This document shows positions 27,439 to 35,997 of a DNA stretch of 64,000 nucleotides, one piece after another. Below the pieces are notes generated by a model, which did not search any database, was not told where the DNA came from, and saw only the letters and a program-made list of their open reading frames with translations. The first letter of the stretch is position 1, and every line of letters begins with the position of its first letter. The position numbers and the translations under genes were made by a program. This DNA comes from Caenimonas soli. Lineage in GTDB: Bacteria > Pseudomonadota > Gammaproteobacteria > Burkholderiales > Burkholderiaceae_C. Location: positions 186,001-250,000 of the forward strand of contig NZ_JABJVV010000007.1 of NCBI RefSeq assembly GCF_013155545.1, read 5' to 3'.

Positions 27439-27933
27439 TCATCTTCCGGTGACTTTCTTGATGGCGGGCTTGATGTTCTCCCGCCGCGCGGGCAGCACCT
27501 CTGCATGTTCGCGCGCGACGTTGAGCACGATCGAGGTGGACGTTTCGGTAAGGATACAAAACTTGGTGACCACGGCGTCCAGGTGTTCCACGTCGATCAC
27601 CGCGATCTCCAGGATCCAGCTGTCCTCGCCGGTGACGTTCCAGGCATTGACCACCTCGGGGGTCTGCTCGATCAGCTTGACCACACGCGCGTATTCCGCC
27701 CGGCCGACGCGGACGACGGCGCGGATGCCGTAACCCAGGCGCTGGTAGTCCACCACGGCGCGGTAGCCCTTGATCACCCCATTGAGTTCCAGCTTGCGCA
27801 CCCGCTCCGTCACGGCCGGCTGGCTCAGGTGCACGCGGCGGCCGAGTTCGGCCATGGTGATGCGCGCGTCGCGCTGCAGTTCGGCCAGGATTCGGCCGTC
27901 GTAGACATCGAGATCGGAAACTTCGGTGGCCAT
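27439..27933 (-). CDS. Lrp/AsnC-family transcriptional regulator
   Basis: 164 aa. The HTH domain (about 8-70: ILAELQRDARITMAELGRRV and QPAVTERVRKLELNGVI) is followed by a RAM ligand-binding domain (about 80-155). The family senses amino acids. It diverges from the EamA transporter at 28023, giving the usual layout of a regulator with its amino-acid exporter. Confidence 0.92.
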   Translation of the reverse strand: MATEVSDLDVYDGRILAELQRDARITMAELGRRVHLSQPAVTERVRKLELNGVIKGYRAVVDYQRLGYGIRAVVRVGRAEYARVVKLIEQTPEVVNAWNVTGEDSWILEIAVIDVEHLDAVVTKFCILTETSTSIVLNVAREHAEVLPARRENIKPAIKKVTGR

Positions 27934-28022
27934 CGCTTTTCACTTTCAAAATCAAGGTGCAGCACGCTGAAGACCGTTAATCATCCATGGAAAACACGTC
28001 CGCGCCAATCTACGATCAGCCA

Positions 28023-28949
28023 ATGAACACCGCCGTACTCTCTTCAAAAGGCCTCGCGAGGAAGGCCGCGCTCCTCATTCCCGCCCTGCTGGCCTGCTAC
28101 CTGATCTGGGGCTCGACCTACCTGGCGATCCGCTTCGCATTGGTCAGCTTTCCTCCGTTCTTCCAGATGGGAACCCGATTTCTGGCGGCGGGCGTGCTGC
28201 TCATGGGCTGGCTGCTGTGGCGCGGCGCGAACGCTCCGGGACGCTGGCCGGTGCCCAATCGGGAGCAGTGGCGCAACGCCCTCGTCGTCGGCACCCTGAT
28301 GCTGGGCGGCGGCATGGGCCTGACCGCCAGCGCCGAGCAACACATCGGCTCGGGGCTGATCGCCGCCTTCATCGCGGTGGTGCCGATGCTGGTCTGCGGT
28401 TGGGGTTTCCTGTTCGGCCAGCGTCCCAGCCGGCTCGAGTTCGTGGGGATGGCCGTCGGCGTCGCGGGCGTGTTCCTGCTGGTGCGCGGCGCCAGTTTCT
28501 CGGCCTCGCCCGTGGGCATAGCCTGCATCGCCGCTGCGACGCTGGCCTGGTCGCTCGGCTCCGTCCTCTCCACCACCAGGCTGCCGCTGGCCCAGGGACC
28601 GATGGGATTCGCCAGTGAAATGTTGTGTGGCGGCGCGGTGTTGATGCTGGTTTCTCTTGCACTGGGTGAGCAGCCCGCCTGGCCGGCGCAGCCGCTGGCC
28701 CTCGCCGCCTGGCTCTACCTGGTGGTGTTCGGCTCGCTGATCGCCTTCAGCGCCTACCTCTATCTGCTGGCCAATGCGTCCCCCGCAACGGCCACCAGCT
28801 ACGCCTTCGTGAACCCCTTGATCGCGCTGTTTTTGGGCGTTGCGTTCGCCGGAGAGGCGGTCACCAGCGGCGAATGGATCGCCTGCGGCGTCGTCCTTGC
28901 GGGCGTTTTTCTGATCTTCAGAGGGAAAACACAGCCAAAACACGAGTGA
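28023..28949 (+). CDS. EamA/DMT-family transporter (YedA-like)
   Basis: 308 aa from MNTAVLSSKG; an ATG 12 codons earlier at 27987 is possible but adds a polar segment. Ten hydrophobic segments, beginning LIPALLACYLIWGSTYLAIRF, which matches the YedA/RhaT-type motif. Probable amino-acid or metabolite exporter under the divergent Lrp-type regulator. The C-terminus is basic (GKTQPKHE). Confidence 0.85.
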   Translation: MNTAVLSSKGLARKAALLIPALLACYLIWGSTYLAIRFALVSFPPFFQMGTRFLAAGVLLMGWLLWRGANAPGRWPVPNREQWRNALVVGTLMLGGGMGLTASAEQHIGSGLIAAFIAVVPMLVCGWGFLFGQRPSRLEFVGMAVGVAGVFLLVRGASFSASPVGIACIAAATLAWSLGSVLSTTRLPLAQGPMGFASEMLCGGAVLMLVSLALGEQPAWPAQPLALAAWLYLVVFGSLIAFSAYLYLLANASPATATSYAFVNPLIALFLGVAFAGEAVTSGEWIACGVVLAGVFLIFRGKTQPKHE

Positions 28950-29082
28950 AAAAATGACACGCCAGAGTGAAAAATCCCATTTTTCGCTTGGAAACGCGTT
29001 TTTTCTCCAGTAGCATCCGCAGTGCCAGAGGGGAATGCAGATTTCCCAGTGGTGATTAATCAACTTCTAGAAGGAAATAATC

Positions 29083-29526
29083 ATGGCAACTGCGAAAAAA
29101 GCTGCGGCGAAAAAAGCACCCGCAAAGAAAGCTGCTGCAAAGAAGGCAGCACCCGCGAAGAAGGCCGTAGCAAAGAAGGCCCCCGCGAAGAAGGCCGCTC
29201 CGGCCAAGAAGGCTGTTGCTGCGAAGAAGGCAGCACCGGCGAAGAAGGCAGCTGCGAAAAAGGCTCCGGCCAAGAAGCGCACGCCCAACGCCGCGTTCAT
29301 GAAGGCCCTGACCCCCAGCCCGCAACTCGCGGCCGTGGTCGGTTCGGCTCCGCTGCCCCGCACCGAGGTGGTCAGCAAGCTGTGGGCTTACATCAAGAAG
29401 AACAAGCTGCAAGACGCCGTCAACAAGCGCATGGTCAACGCCGATGCCAAGCTGAAGGACATCTTCGGCAAGGCCCAGGTCTCCATGTTCGAGATGGCCG
29501 GCCTGATCGGCAAGCACGTCAAGTAA
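29083..29526 (+). CDS. Histone H1-like tail fused to a SWIB domain
   Basis: 147 aa in two parts. Residues 1-67 are near-perfect repeats of K-K-A-x-A/P (e.g. AAKKAPAKKAAAKKAAPAKK), like bacterial H1 homologues (Hc1/HctB-type) that bind and compact DNA. Residues 70-147 are a SWIB/MDM2-type domain (AFMKALTPSPQLAAVVG, TEVVSKLWAYIKKNKLQD, KDIFGKAQVSMFEMAGLIGKHV). AAGGAAA precedes the ATG and a strong terminator follows. Probably a nucleoid-associated protein. The repeats make length variation between strains likely. Confidence 0.92.
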   Translation: MATAKKAAAKKAPAKKAAAKKAAPAKKAVAKKAPAKKAAPAKKAVAAKKAAPAKKAAAKKAPAKKRTPNAAFMKALTPSPQLAAVVGSAPLPRTEVVSKLWAYIKKNKLQDAVNKRMVNADAKLKDIFGKAQVSMFEMAGLIGKHVK

Positions 29527-29545
29527 TCGGCTTCGCCTGATCTGC

Positions 29546-29572
29546 AAGGGCCGCCTCGTGCGGCCCTTTCTT
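29546..29572 (+). terminator. Terminator of the H1-like/SWIB gene
   Basis: Perfect 9-bp stem AAGGGCCGC / GCGGCCCTT with loop CTCGT, then TTCTT. It begins 20 bp after the stop codon. Confidence 0.88.
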
Positions 29573-29659
29573 ATTGGGCCCGTCATTGCGGGCATGATCC
29601 ATGGTCGCGAGCCGTTCGCTGTTGTTGCAGGCCTGGGTGTGGGCGGCGAAGCCGCGTGC

Positions 29660-29860
29660 GGGCGGGCTGTGACGCGCGGTCAGCCCGTTCCGCGCCTTTT
29701 CAAGGCGCGCAAGCGGCGCCGGGGAACGGACTTGCGGGCTTCGGACTCATCGTGGACTGTCCTCGCACCCCGGAGAGGCCCGCGCGCTGATCGCGAGCAA
29801 CGCCCGCAAGTCCATTCCCCGACGCCTCGGGCAGCCCTGACTGCGCGCCCCAGCCCGCCC
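29660..29860 (+). repeat. Palindromic repeat element C (nested arms, conserved core)
   Basis: Outer arms 29660-29683 / 29837-29860 pair at 21 of 24 positions. An accessory hairpin GCGCCTT/AAGGCGC lies at 29692-29708. Inner arms 29720-29739 / 29802-29821 pair at 19 of 20. The core begins GACTCATCGTGGACTGT at 29744. The layout equals that of elements A and B at 43.6-44.1 kb. Lies in a gene-free spacer between convergent genes. Confidence 0.75.
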
Positions 29861-29923
29861 ACACACGGCCTCGCTCGGACTTGGTTGGCGCGCCGAGGGC
29901 TTCCGCACTCCAACCACGCTTGT

Positions 29924-30069
29924 GCAAGGCTGTGCGCAGGACGTCTCCGGAGCGCGGGGACAGACCACGATTAGTCCGAAGGCCGCAAACTCGACCTCCG
30001 CATCGTTTCGACGCTCCCAGCGCCGAACGGCTGGTCCGCGCGCCGCAGCCGACCGGCGCACAGCCTTGC
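29924..30069 (-). repeat. Palindromic repeat element D (inverted, degenerate copy)
   Basis: A perfect 14-bp inverted repeat (29924-29937 / 30056-30069) surrounds a core at 29934-29976 that, on the minus strand, reads GACTAATCGTGGTCTGT, like the core of element C in the opposite direction. The inner arms are not clear, so this copy is partly decayed. Limits are approximate. Confidence 0.6.
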
Positions 30070-30123
30070 CGCGAGGTGTTGGCGCGCAACAGGTGGATTG
30101 CGGGTCGCATCCAGGAGCCCGGC

Positions 30124-30156
30124 AGTCATGGATCCCGGATCGAGTCCGGGATGACA
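30124..30156. repeat. Extragenic hairpin ATCCCGGA/TCCGGGAT
   Basis: Perfect 8-bp stem with loop TCGAG, flanked by ATGG and ATGACA, in the last 35 bp before the stop of the ThDP enzyme gene. It has the look of a dispersed short palindromic repeat and could end transcription, although no T-run follows. Confidence 0.5.
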
Positions 30157-30157
30157 G

Positions 30158-31858
30158 TCACTTCTTCTTCAGTGCGCTCTCGGTGATCGCGCTGAGCGTG
30201 CCGCGGGTGGTGATCACCTCAGGGTCGAGCATGACTTCGATGAGGGTGCCCTGCTTGCGCTCCAGCGCAGCCAGCAACTCCGGCTCGAACTCAGACGTGC
30301 GTGTGATGCGCGCCCCCGCATAGCCGTAAGCCTTCGCGAGTGCCACGAAATCCGGGTTGACCAGTTGCGTGCCGCTCACGTGCCGCGGATAGTCGCGCTC
30401 CTGGTGCATGCGGATGGTTCCGAACATGCCGTTGTTCAGCAGCACGATGATGGTCTTGGCGCCGTATTGCGCAGCCGTCGCCAGCTCCTGGCCGTTCATC
30501 AGAAAGTCGCCGTCGCCCGCCATCGTCAGCACCGTCCGGCCGGTCACGATGTTGGCCGCGATGCCGGCGGGCACCCCGTAGCCCATGGAGCCCACCGTGG
30601 GCGCCAGCTGCGTCTTGTGGCCCTTCACGAGGCCATGGTGCTTGAAGAAGCGATGCACCCAGCTCGCGAAGTTGCCGGCGCCGTTGGTGAGCACGGCGTC
30701 GTCGGGCAGGTGCTTCTTCAGCAGGCCGACGATGGCCGGCATGTCGATGTCTCCGGGCAAGGCTTGCGGCACCAGGTTCGCCTCGTAGTCCGCGTGGGCC
30801 GCTTCCGTCCACTCGCTCCACGGCACCTCGGGCGGCGCGGTGAGCACTTCCAGCGAACGGGCGGCCGCGTTCATCGTCGCGTTGATCGCCAGGTCGGCCT
30901 GGTAAACCCGGTTCAGCTCTTCGGCGCTCGAATGGATATGCACCAGCTTCTGCTTGGGCTTGGGCGCCTGCAGCAAGGTGTAACCCCCGGTGGTCATCTC
31001 GCCCAGACGCGGGCCGATGGCGATGATCAGGTCGCTGTCCTTGATGCGCGCGGCCAGCTTGGGGTTCAGGCCAATGCCCACGTCGCCCGCATAGAGCGGA
31101 TGGTGGTTGTCGAAAGTGTCCTGGAAGCGGAAGGCGTTGCCCACCGGCAGCTTCCAGTTCTCGGCAAAGCGCTGCAGCGCCTGCGCCGCTTGCTGCGTCC
31201 AGCCGCCGCCGCCGGCGATGACGAAAGGCTTTTTCGATTGCAGCAGCAGTTCGCGCAGCTCACGCAGCGACCCGGGGTCGCTCCAGGCCTGCACCGGTTC
31301 CACCCGCGGCAAGGGCCGGGCGCCGGTCAAGCGCGTCAGCATGTCCTCCGGCAAGACCAGCACGACCGGCCCGGGCCGGCCGTTCATCGCGGTAGCAAAG
31401 GCACGCGCCACGTATTCGGGGATGCGGTCGGGCTCGTCGATACGCTCGACACGCTTGGCCATGCCCTTGGTGCTGGGGCCGAAGAAGCTGGTGTACTCGA
31501 CTTCCTGGAAGGCTTCGCGGTCGCGCTGGTCGCTGGCCACGTCGCCGACGAAGAGCACCATAGGCGCGGAATCCTGGAACGCCGTGTGCACTCCAATGGA
31601 GGCATTGGTGGCTCCCGGTCCGCGAGTGACGAAGCACACGCCGGGCCGCCCCGTGAGCTTTCCATGCGCCTCAGCCATGTAGGCCGCCCCGCCCTCCTGC
31701 CGGTTGATGATGAAACGGATCTTGCCTTCATGGGCATGAAACCCGTCGAGCACGGCCAAGTAGCTTTCGCCCGGCACCCCGAAGGCGTGGGTGACGCCCT
31801 GGGCGAGCAGGCATTCGACCAGCAGGTGACCCGCGATCTGGGAGTTGGCATTCGGCAT
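30158..31858 (-). CDS. ThDP-dependent enzyme, acetolactate synthase-like
   Basis: 566 aa with the three domains of the AHAS/POX family: PYR domain (1-180) with the catalytic Glu55 in NRQEGGAAYMAEA, a central domain (about 195-325), and the ThDP-binding domain with AGDGDFLMNGQEL and LLNNGMFGTIRMHQ. It is annotated by homology only; no small regulatory subunit follows, so it is probably not the biosynthetic ilvB but a catabolic decarboxylase, oxidase or carboligase. It diverges from a TetR regulator by 40 bp. Confidence 0.85.
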   Translation of the reverse strand: MPNANSQIAGHLLVECLLAQGVTHAFGVPGESYLAVLDGFHAHEGKIRFIINRQEGGAAYMAEAHGKLTGRPGVCFVTRGPGATNASIGVHTAFQDSAPMVLFVGDVASDQRDREAFQEVEYTSFFGPSTKGMAKRVERIDEPDRIPEYVARAFATAMNGRPGPVVLVLPEDMLTRLTGARPLPRVEPVQAWSDPGSLRELRELLLQSKKPFVIAGGGGWTQQAAQALQRFAENWKLPVGNAFRFQDTFDNHHPLYAGDVGIGLNPKLAARIKDSDLIIAIGPRLGEMTTGGYTLLQAPKPKQKLVHIHSSAEELNRVYQADLAINATMNAAARSLEVLTAPPEVPWSEWTEAAHADYEANLVPQALPGDIDMPAIVGLLKKHLPDDAVLTNGAGNFASWVHRFFKHHGLVKGHKTQLAPTVGSMGYGVPAGIAANIVTGRTVLTMAGDGDFLMNGQELATAAQYGAKTIIVLLNNGMFGTIRMHQERDYPRHVSGTQLVNPDFVALAKAYGYAGARITRTSEFEPELLAALERKQGTLIEVMLDPEVITTRGTLSAITESALKKK

Positions 31859-31866
31859 AGGGCTTG

Positions 31867-31893
31867 ACTTTATTAACCAATCGGTGAATTATT
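31867..31893. promoter_or_regulatory. Candidate TetR operator
   Basis: TTAACCAATCGGTGAATT (about 31873-31890) is an imperfect palindrome with ACC/GGT half-sites in the 40-bp spacer between the divergent ThDP enzyme and TetR genes. Such sites are typical for TetR autoregulators; binding is inferred. Confidence 0.5.
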
Positions 31894-31898
31894 GCGGC

Positions 31899-32549
31899 AT
31901 GACAAGAGACACGGCCCCTGCCACGGAAGAGCGCCAGCGGGACGCTGACCGCTCCCAAGGCACCATCTTAGCGGCGGCACGCGACGAATTTGCCGAGCAT
32001 GGCCTGGGCGGCGCGCGCATGGACCGCATCGCCGAGCGGGCCGGCCTGAACAAGCGGCTGATCTACTACTACTTCGAGGACAAGGAGAAGCTGTTCCAGG
32101 CCGTCCTGGAGCAAGCCTACCGGGACATCCGCGAAGAGGAACACAAGCTGCGCCTGCTGGATCTCAAGCCCGCCGACGCCCTGCGGCGATTGGTCGAATT
32201 CACCTGGAACTACTACCTCGCCCACCCCGAGTTCCTCACCCTGCTCAACAGCGCCAATCTGCACCGGGCCCGCCATCTGCAGGAGTCGAAGCGGGCGCGC
32301 GAAATGAATTCGCCGCTCATCGAGATGCTTGCCGAGATTCTGGAGCGCGGCCGCAAGGACGGCAGCTTCCGGGGTGGCGTGGATCCGCTGCAGCTGTATG
32401 TGTCCATTGCCGGCCTGTCGTACTTCTACCTGTCCAACAGCCACACGCTTTCGGCGATCTTTGGCCGCGACCTGCTGTCCGCCAAGGCCAAGAACGAGCG
32501 CCTGACCCACATGTGCGACGTGATCCTCGGCTATGTGCTGAGGAACTGA
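31899..32549 (+). CDS. TetR-family transcriptional regulator
   Basis: 216 aa from MTRDTAPAT. TetR_N HTH at about 20-65 (GTILAAARDEFAEHGLGGAR, RAGLNKRLIYYYFEDKEKLF). The C-terminal ligand domain resembles the RutR-like group (GVDPLQLYVSIAGLSYFYL). It diverges from the ThDP enzyme and lies upstream of, and in line with, the Bug/Gfo-Idh operon, so it may control one or both. Confidence 0.88.
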   Translation: MTRDTAPATEERQRDADRSQGTILAAARDEFAEHGLGGARMDRIAERAGLNKRLIYYYFEDKEKLFQAVLEQAYRDIREEEHKLRLLDLKPADALRRLVEFTWNYYLAHPEFLTLLNSANLHRARHLQESKRAREMNSPLIEMLAEILERGRKDGSFRGGVDPLQLYVSIAGLSYFYLSNSHTLSAIFGRDLLSAKAKNERLTHMCDVILGYVLRN

Positions 32550-32571
32550 AATCCCTTTCCGCCTCCGGGGC

Positions 32572-32619
32572 TTGCACTTCCCCAGCTCTTTTCTATAATT
32601 CACCGTTTAGTTAATTAAA
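32572..32619 (+). promoter_or_regulatory. Sigma-70-type promoter and near-palindrome before the Bug operon
   Basis: TTGCAC (32572-32577) and a perfect TATAAT (32594-32599) are 16 bp apart. TTTAGTTAATTAAA (32606-32619), a near-palindrome, follows at the expected start point and could be an operator. The Bug receptor ATG is 25 bp further on. Confidence 0.6.
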
Positions 32620-32643
32620 TCGTCGGATTTTTCTGGAGACAAC

Positions 32644-33627
32644 ATGAAACTCAACCGCCGCGTCCTTGCCGCCTCGATTGCCAGCCTTGCCTTCCTTTCC
32701 CCCTTGCCCAGCCTCGCCCAGGCTGGCTATCCGAACAAGCCGATCCGGGTGATCGTGCCCTTCGCCGCCGGAAGCACGACGGACATCATTGCCCGCGCCA
32801 TCGCCGACAAGATGAGCCAAAGCATGGGCCAGCAGCTGGTGATCGACAACCGCGGCGGCGCCAGCGGCACCATCGGCCAGGCGGCCGTGGCGCAGTCCGC
32901 GCCGGATGGCTACACGATCATGATCCACTCGTCGTCCCACACGGTCAGCCCTTCGACTTTCGCCAAGCTGCCCTTCGACACCGTCGCTGATTTCGCGGGC
33001 GTGACGCCGATCTCGAGCACGCCCAATGTGCTGGTGATCTCGCCGGCCAAGAACATCAAGACCTTGCAGGAGTTGCTGGCATCGGCGCGCGCCAAACCCG
33101 GCAGCATGAACTTCGCGTCCGCGGGCCAGGGCAGCGCCACCCACCTCAACGCCGAGAAATTCAAGCTCGCCGCGAAGATAGAAGCCACCAACATCCCGTT
33201 CAAGGGCTCGGCCGAAGCAGTGACCGAAGTGATGGCCGGCCGTGTCGACTATTACTTCTCGCCCATCGCTCCCGTGATCGGGCAGATCAAGAATGGCCAG
33301 CTCGTGCCGCTTGCCGTCGGGTCCCCCAAGCGGGCCAGCGCCTTGCCGCAGGTGCCCACCACGGCGGAAGCCGGCGTGCCGGGTTCGGAATTCAACTTCT
33401 GGATCGGCATGATGGTGCCGGCCAAGACACCGCGCGAGATCGTCAATCGCCTGCACGATGAAGTTGTGAAGGCGCTCAACACGCCCGAGGTGAAGGAACG
33501 TTTCGCCGCGCTGGGGGCCGACGCATGGACGCTCCCGCCCGATCAGTTCGACGCCTACATCAAGGACGAAATCAAATCCAACGCCGTGCTGGTGAAAGCC
33601 GCCGGCCTCGAAGTTCAAAAGCAGTAA
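32644..33627 (+). CDS. Bug/TctC-family periplasmic receptor
   Basis: 327 aa. Signal peptide MKLNRRVLAASIASLAFLSPLPSLAQA, then the tripartite tricarboxylate receptor fold with the Bug signatures YPNKPIRVIVPFAAGSTTD (about 28-46) and APDGYTIM. The Asp in the VIVPFAAGSTTDIIAR loop normally contacts the ligand amide or carboxylate. No TctA/TctB membrane genes are nearby, as is usual for the many orphan Bug proteins of Burkholderiales. First gene of a four-gene operon with sugar-type enzymes. Confidence 0.92.
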   Translation: MKLNRRVLAASIASLAFLSPLPSLAQAGYPNKPIRVIVPFAAGSTTDIIARAIADKMSQSMGQQLVIDNRGGASGTIGQAAVAQSAPDGYTIMIHSSSHTVSPSTFAKLPFDTVADFAGVTPISSTPNVLVISPAKNIKTLQELLASARAKPGSMNFASAGQGSATHLNAEKFKLAAKIEATNIPFKGSAEAVTEVMAGRVDYYFSPIAPVIGQIKNGQLVPLAVGSPKRASALPQVPTTAEAGVPGSEFNFWIGMMVPAKTPREIVNRLHDEVVKALNTPEVKERFAALGADAWTLPPDQFDAYIKDEIKSNAVLVKAAGLEVQKQ

Positions 33628-33636
33628 GGCCAGGCC

Positions 33637-34800
33637 ATGCCAACCCAAAGACTCGGAATCATCATGCACGGCGTCACCGGACGCATGGGCATGAACCAGC
33701 ACCTGATCCGCTCCATCGTTGCGATCCGCAACCAGGGCGGCGTCACCCTCAGCAATGGCGACAAGGTCATGCCCGACCCCATCCTCATCGGCCGCAACGC
33801 CGAGAAGATGGAAGCGCTGGCCAAGACCTGGAAGATCGAGCGCTGGGGCACCGACCTGGACAAGGCACTGGCCAACAAGGACGACACGATCTTCTTCGAT
33901 GCGGGCACCACGCAGATGCGCCCCACCCTGCTGGCCAAGGCGATTCGCGCCGGCAAGCATGTGTATTGCGAAAAGCCGATCGCCACCAACCTCAACGAGG
34001 CAGTGGAGATTGCCCGCCTGGCGGAGAAATCGGGCCTGAAGCACGGCGCCGTGCAGGACAAGCTGTTCCTGCCCGGCCTGCGCAAGCTCGACATGCTGCG
34101 GCGCGCCGACTTCTTCGGGCGCATGCTGTCCGTGCGGCTGGAGTTCGGCTACTGGGTGTTCGAAGGCGACCTGCAGCCGATCCAGCGTCCCAGCTGGAAC
34201 TACCGCAAGGAAGACGGCGGCGGAATGATCCTGGACATGATGTGCCACTGGCGCTATGTGCTGGACAACCTGTTCGGCGAAGTCAAATCCGTGTCCTGCA
34301 TAGGCGCCACCCACATCCCCCAGCGCTGGGACGAAGCCGGCAAGCCCTACACCGCGACGGCGGACGACGCGGCCTACGCAACGGCCGAACTGGTCGGCCA
34401 CAACGGCGAGCCGGTGGTCGCTCAGATGAACATGTCGTGGGCTACCCGGGTGCGGCGCGACGACCTGGTCACCTTCCACGTCGACGGCACCCATGGCTCC
34501 GCCGTGGCGGGGCTCTCCTCGTGCCGGGCACAGAGCCGCGTCACCACGCCGCGCCCGGTGTGGAACCCGGACGAGAAGCAGATGATGAATTTCTTCGACC
34601 AGTGGCAGGAAGTGCCGGACACGCAGGTGTACGACAACGGCTTCAAGATCCAGTGGGAGCATTTCATTCGCCACGTGGTGGAGAACGAGCCCTATCGCTG
34701 GACGCTGCCCGAGGGCGCCAAGGGCGTGCAGCTCGTCGAAGCCGCGCTGCAAAGCTGGAAAGAGCGGCGCTGGATCGACGTGCCGGCACTGCAAATCTGA
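33637..34800 (+). CDS. Gfo/Idh/MocA-family oxidoreductase
   Basis: 387 aa. The N-terminal Rossmann domain (LGIIMHGVTGRMGM, 6-19) carries the NAD(P)-binding glycines, and CEKPIATN (111-118) is the conserved EKP motif with the catalytic-site Lys. The C-terminal substrate domain begins near residue 150. The family oxidises or reduces sugars, inositols and glycosides at a hydroxyl. Lies 9 bp after the Bug receptor and 8 bp before the DUF993 gene, so it works in the same unknown pathway. Confidence 0.88.
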   Translation: MPTQRLGIIMHGVTGRMGMNQHLIRSIVAIRNQGGVTLSNGDKVMPDPILIGRNAEKMEALAKTWKIERWGTDLDKALANKDDTIFFDAGTTQMRPTLLAKAIRAGKHVYCEKPIATNLNEAVEIARLAEKSGLKHGAVQDKLFLPGLRKLDMLRRADFFGRMLSVRLEFGYWVFEGDLQPIQRPSWNYRKEDGGGMILDMMCHWRYVLDNLFGEVKSVSCIGATHIPQRWDEAGKPYTATADDAAYATAELVGHNGEPVVAQMNMSWATRVRRDDLVTFHVDGTHGSAVAGLSSCRAQSRVTTPRPVWNPDEKQMMNFFDQWQEVPDTQVYDNGFKIQWEHFIRHVVENEPYRWTLPEGAKGVQLVEAALQSWKERRWIDVPALQI

Positions 34801-34808
34801 GGCGGACC

Positions 34809-35996
34809 ATGGCCCTGTCATTGCAACTGCCGTCGATGGACGGCAAGCTCAGTACTTACAAATTGCGCGGCACGATGCCGGTGAAGCCGGCCAAGGGCGT
34901 CAGGTTCAACCGCATCGCCTATTCCGCCGCACACGTGGTGGCGGATCCGCTTGCGGCCATCGATCCCTGGCTGCAGTGCGCGGTCGACTGGGACGCAACT
35001 ATCGCTTACCGCCGCCACCTCTGGTCGCTCGGCCTGGGCGTGGCCGAGGCCATGGACACGGCGCAACGCGGCATGGGACTGGACTGGCCGACCTCGCTGG
35101 AGCTGATAAGGCGCTCGCTGGACGCGGCCAAGGACGCGCCGGGTGCGCTGGTGGCCTCCGGCTGCGGCACCGACCATCTGGTGCTCGAGAGCGTCAAGAC
35201 GGTCGACCAGGTCATCGCCGGCTACGAAGAGCAGATGGCCGCCATCGAGAAGCTGGGGGGCAAGCTGATCGTCATGGCCAGCCGGGCCCTCGCCCGCGTG
35301 GCGACGAGCCCGGCCGACTATGAACGTGTCTACGACCGCATCCTGCGCCAGGCGAAGCAGCCGGTCGTTCTTCACTGGCTCGGCGAGATGTTCGATCCGG
35401 CGCTGGCAGGCTATTGGGGAAGCCAGGACGTGGACGCCGCGATGGACACGGCGCTGGGCATCATCGCCGCCCACGCAAGCAAGGTGGACGGCATCAAGAT
35501 CTCGTTGCTGGACAAGGACAAGGAGATCGCCATGCGCCGCCGCCTGCCGCCGGGCGTGCGCATGTACACGGGCGATGATTTCAACTATGCGGAGCTGATC
35601 GCCGGCGACGGCTACGGTAGCGAGCCGACACACGGCAAGAGCGATGCGCTGCTGGGCATCTTCGACGCGATCGCGCCCGCCGCCAGCGCGGCCCTGGGCG
35701 AGCTGGCGCAGGGCAACCCGGAGCGGTTCCACGCGATCCTGGGCCCCACGGTGCCGCTGTCGCGCCATATCTTTGCCGCGCCCACCCGTTTCTACAAGAC
35801 CGGGGTCGTGTTCATGGCCTGGCTCAACGGCCACCAGAGCCACTTCACCATGGTGGGCGGCCAGCAGAGCACGCGCTCGCTGCCGCACCTGTCAGAACTC
35901 TTCCGCCTGGCCGACGCGGCCAACCTGCTGGAGGAGCCCGACCTGGCGGTGCGCCGCATGAAGAGCCTGCTGGCGATGTACGGCGTCGAGAACTGA
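34809..35996 (+). CDS. DUF993 protein (DHDPS-like TIM barrel)
   Basis: 395 aa. It matches the DUF993 family, predicted relatives of dihydrodipicolinate synthase/aldolases: NRIAYSAAHVVADP near 37-50, KLIVMASRALA near 150-160, VVLHWLGEMFDP near 188-199 and GIKISLLDKDKE near 229-240 (candidate Schiff-base Lys). The reaction is uncharacterised to my knowledge. A retro-aldol step on a keto-sugar made by the upstream oxidoreductase is a reasonable guess. The next gene starts one base after its stop. Confidence 0.8.
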   Translation: MALSLQLPSMDGKLSTYKLRGTMPVKPAKGVRFNRIAYSAAHVVADPLAAIDPWLQCAVDWDATIAYRRHLWSLGLGVAEAMDTAQRGMGLDWPTSLELIRRSLDAAKDAPGALVASGCGTDHLVLESVKTVDQVIAGYEEQMAAIEKLGGKLIVMASRALARVATSPADYERVYDRILRQAKQPVVLHWLGEMFDPALAGYWGSQDVDAAMDTALGIIAAHASKVDGIKISLLDKDKEIAMRRRLPPGVRMYTGDDFNYAELIAGDGYGSEPTHGKSDALLGIFDAIAPAASAALGELAQGNPERFHAILGPTVPLSRHIFAAPTRFYKTGVVFMAWLNGHQSHFTMVGGQQSTRSLPHLSELFRLADAANLLEEPDLAVRRMKSLLAMYGVEN

Positions 35997-35997
35997 A

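Noticed and set aside
29580..30157. Protein-coding gene in the 631-bp spacer
   Set aside because: Frames there are short, lack ribosome sites and run through nested inverted repeats.
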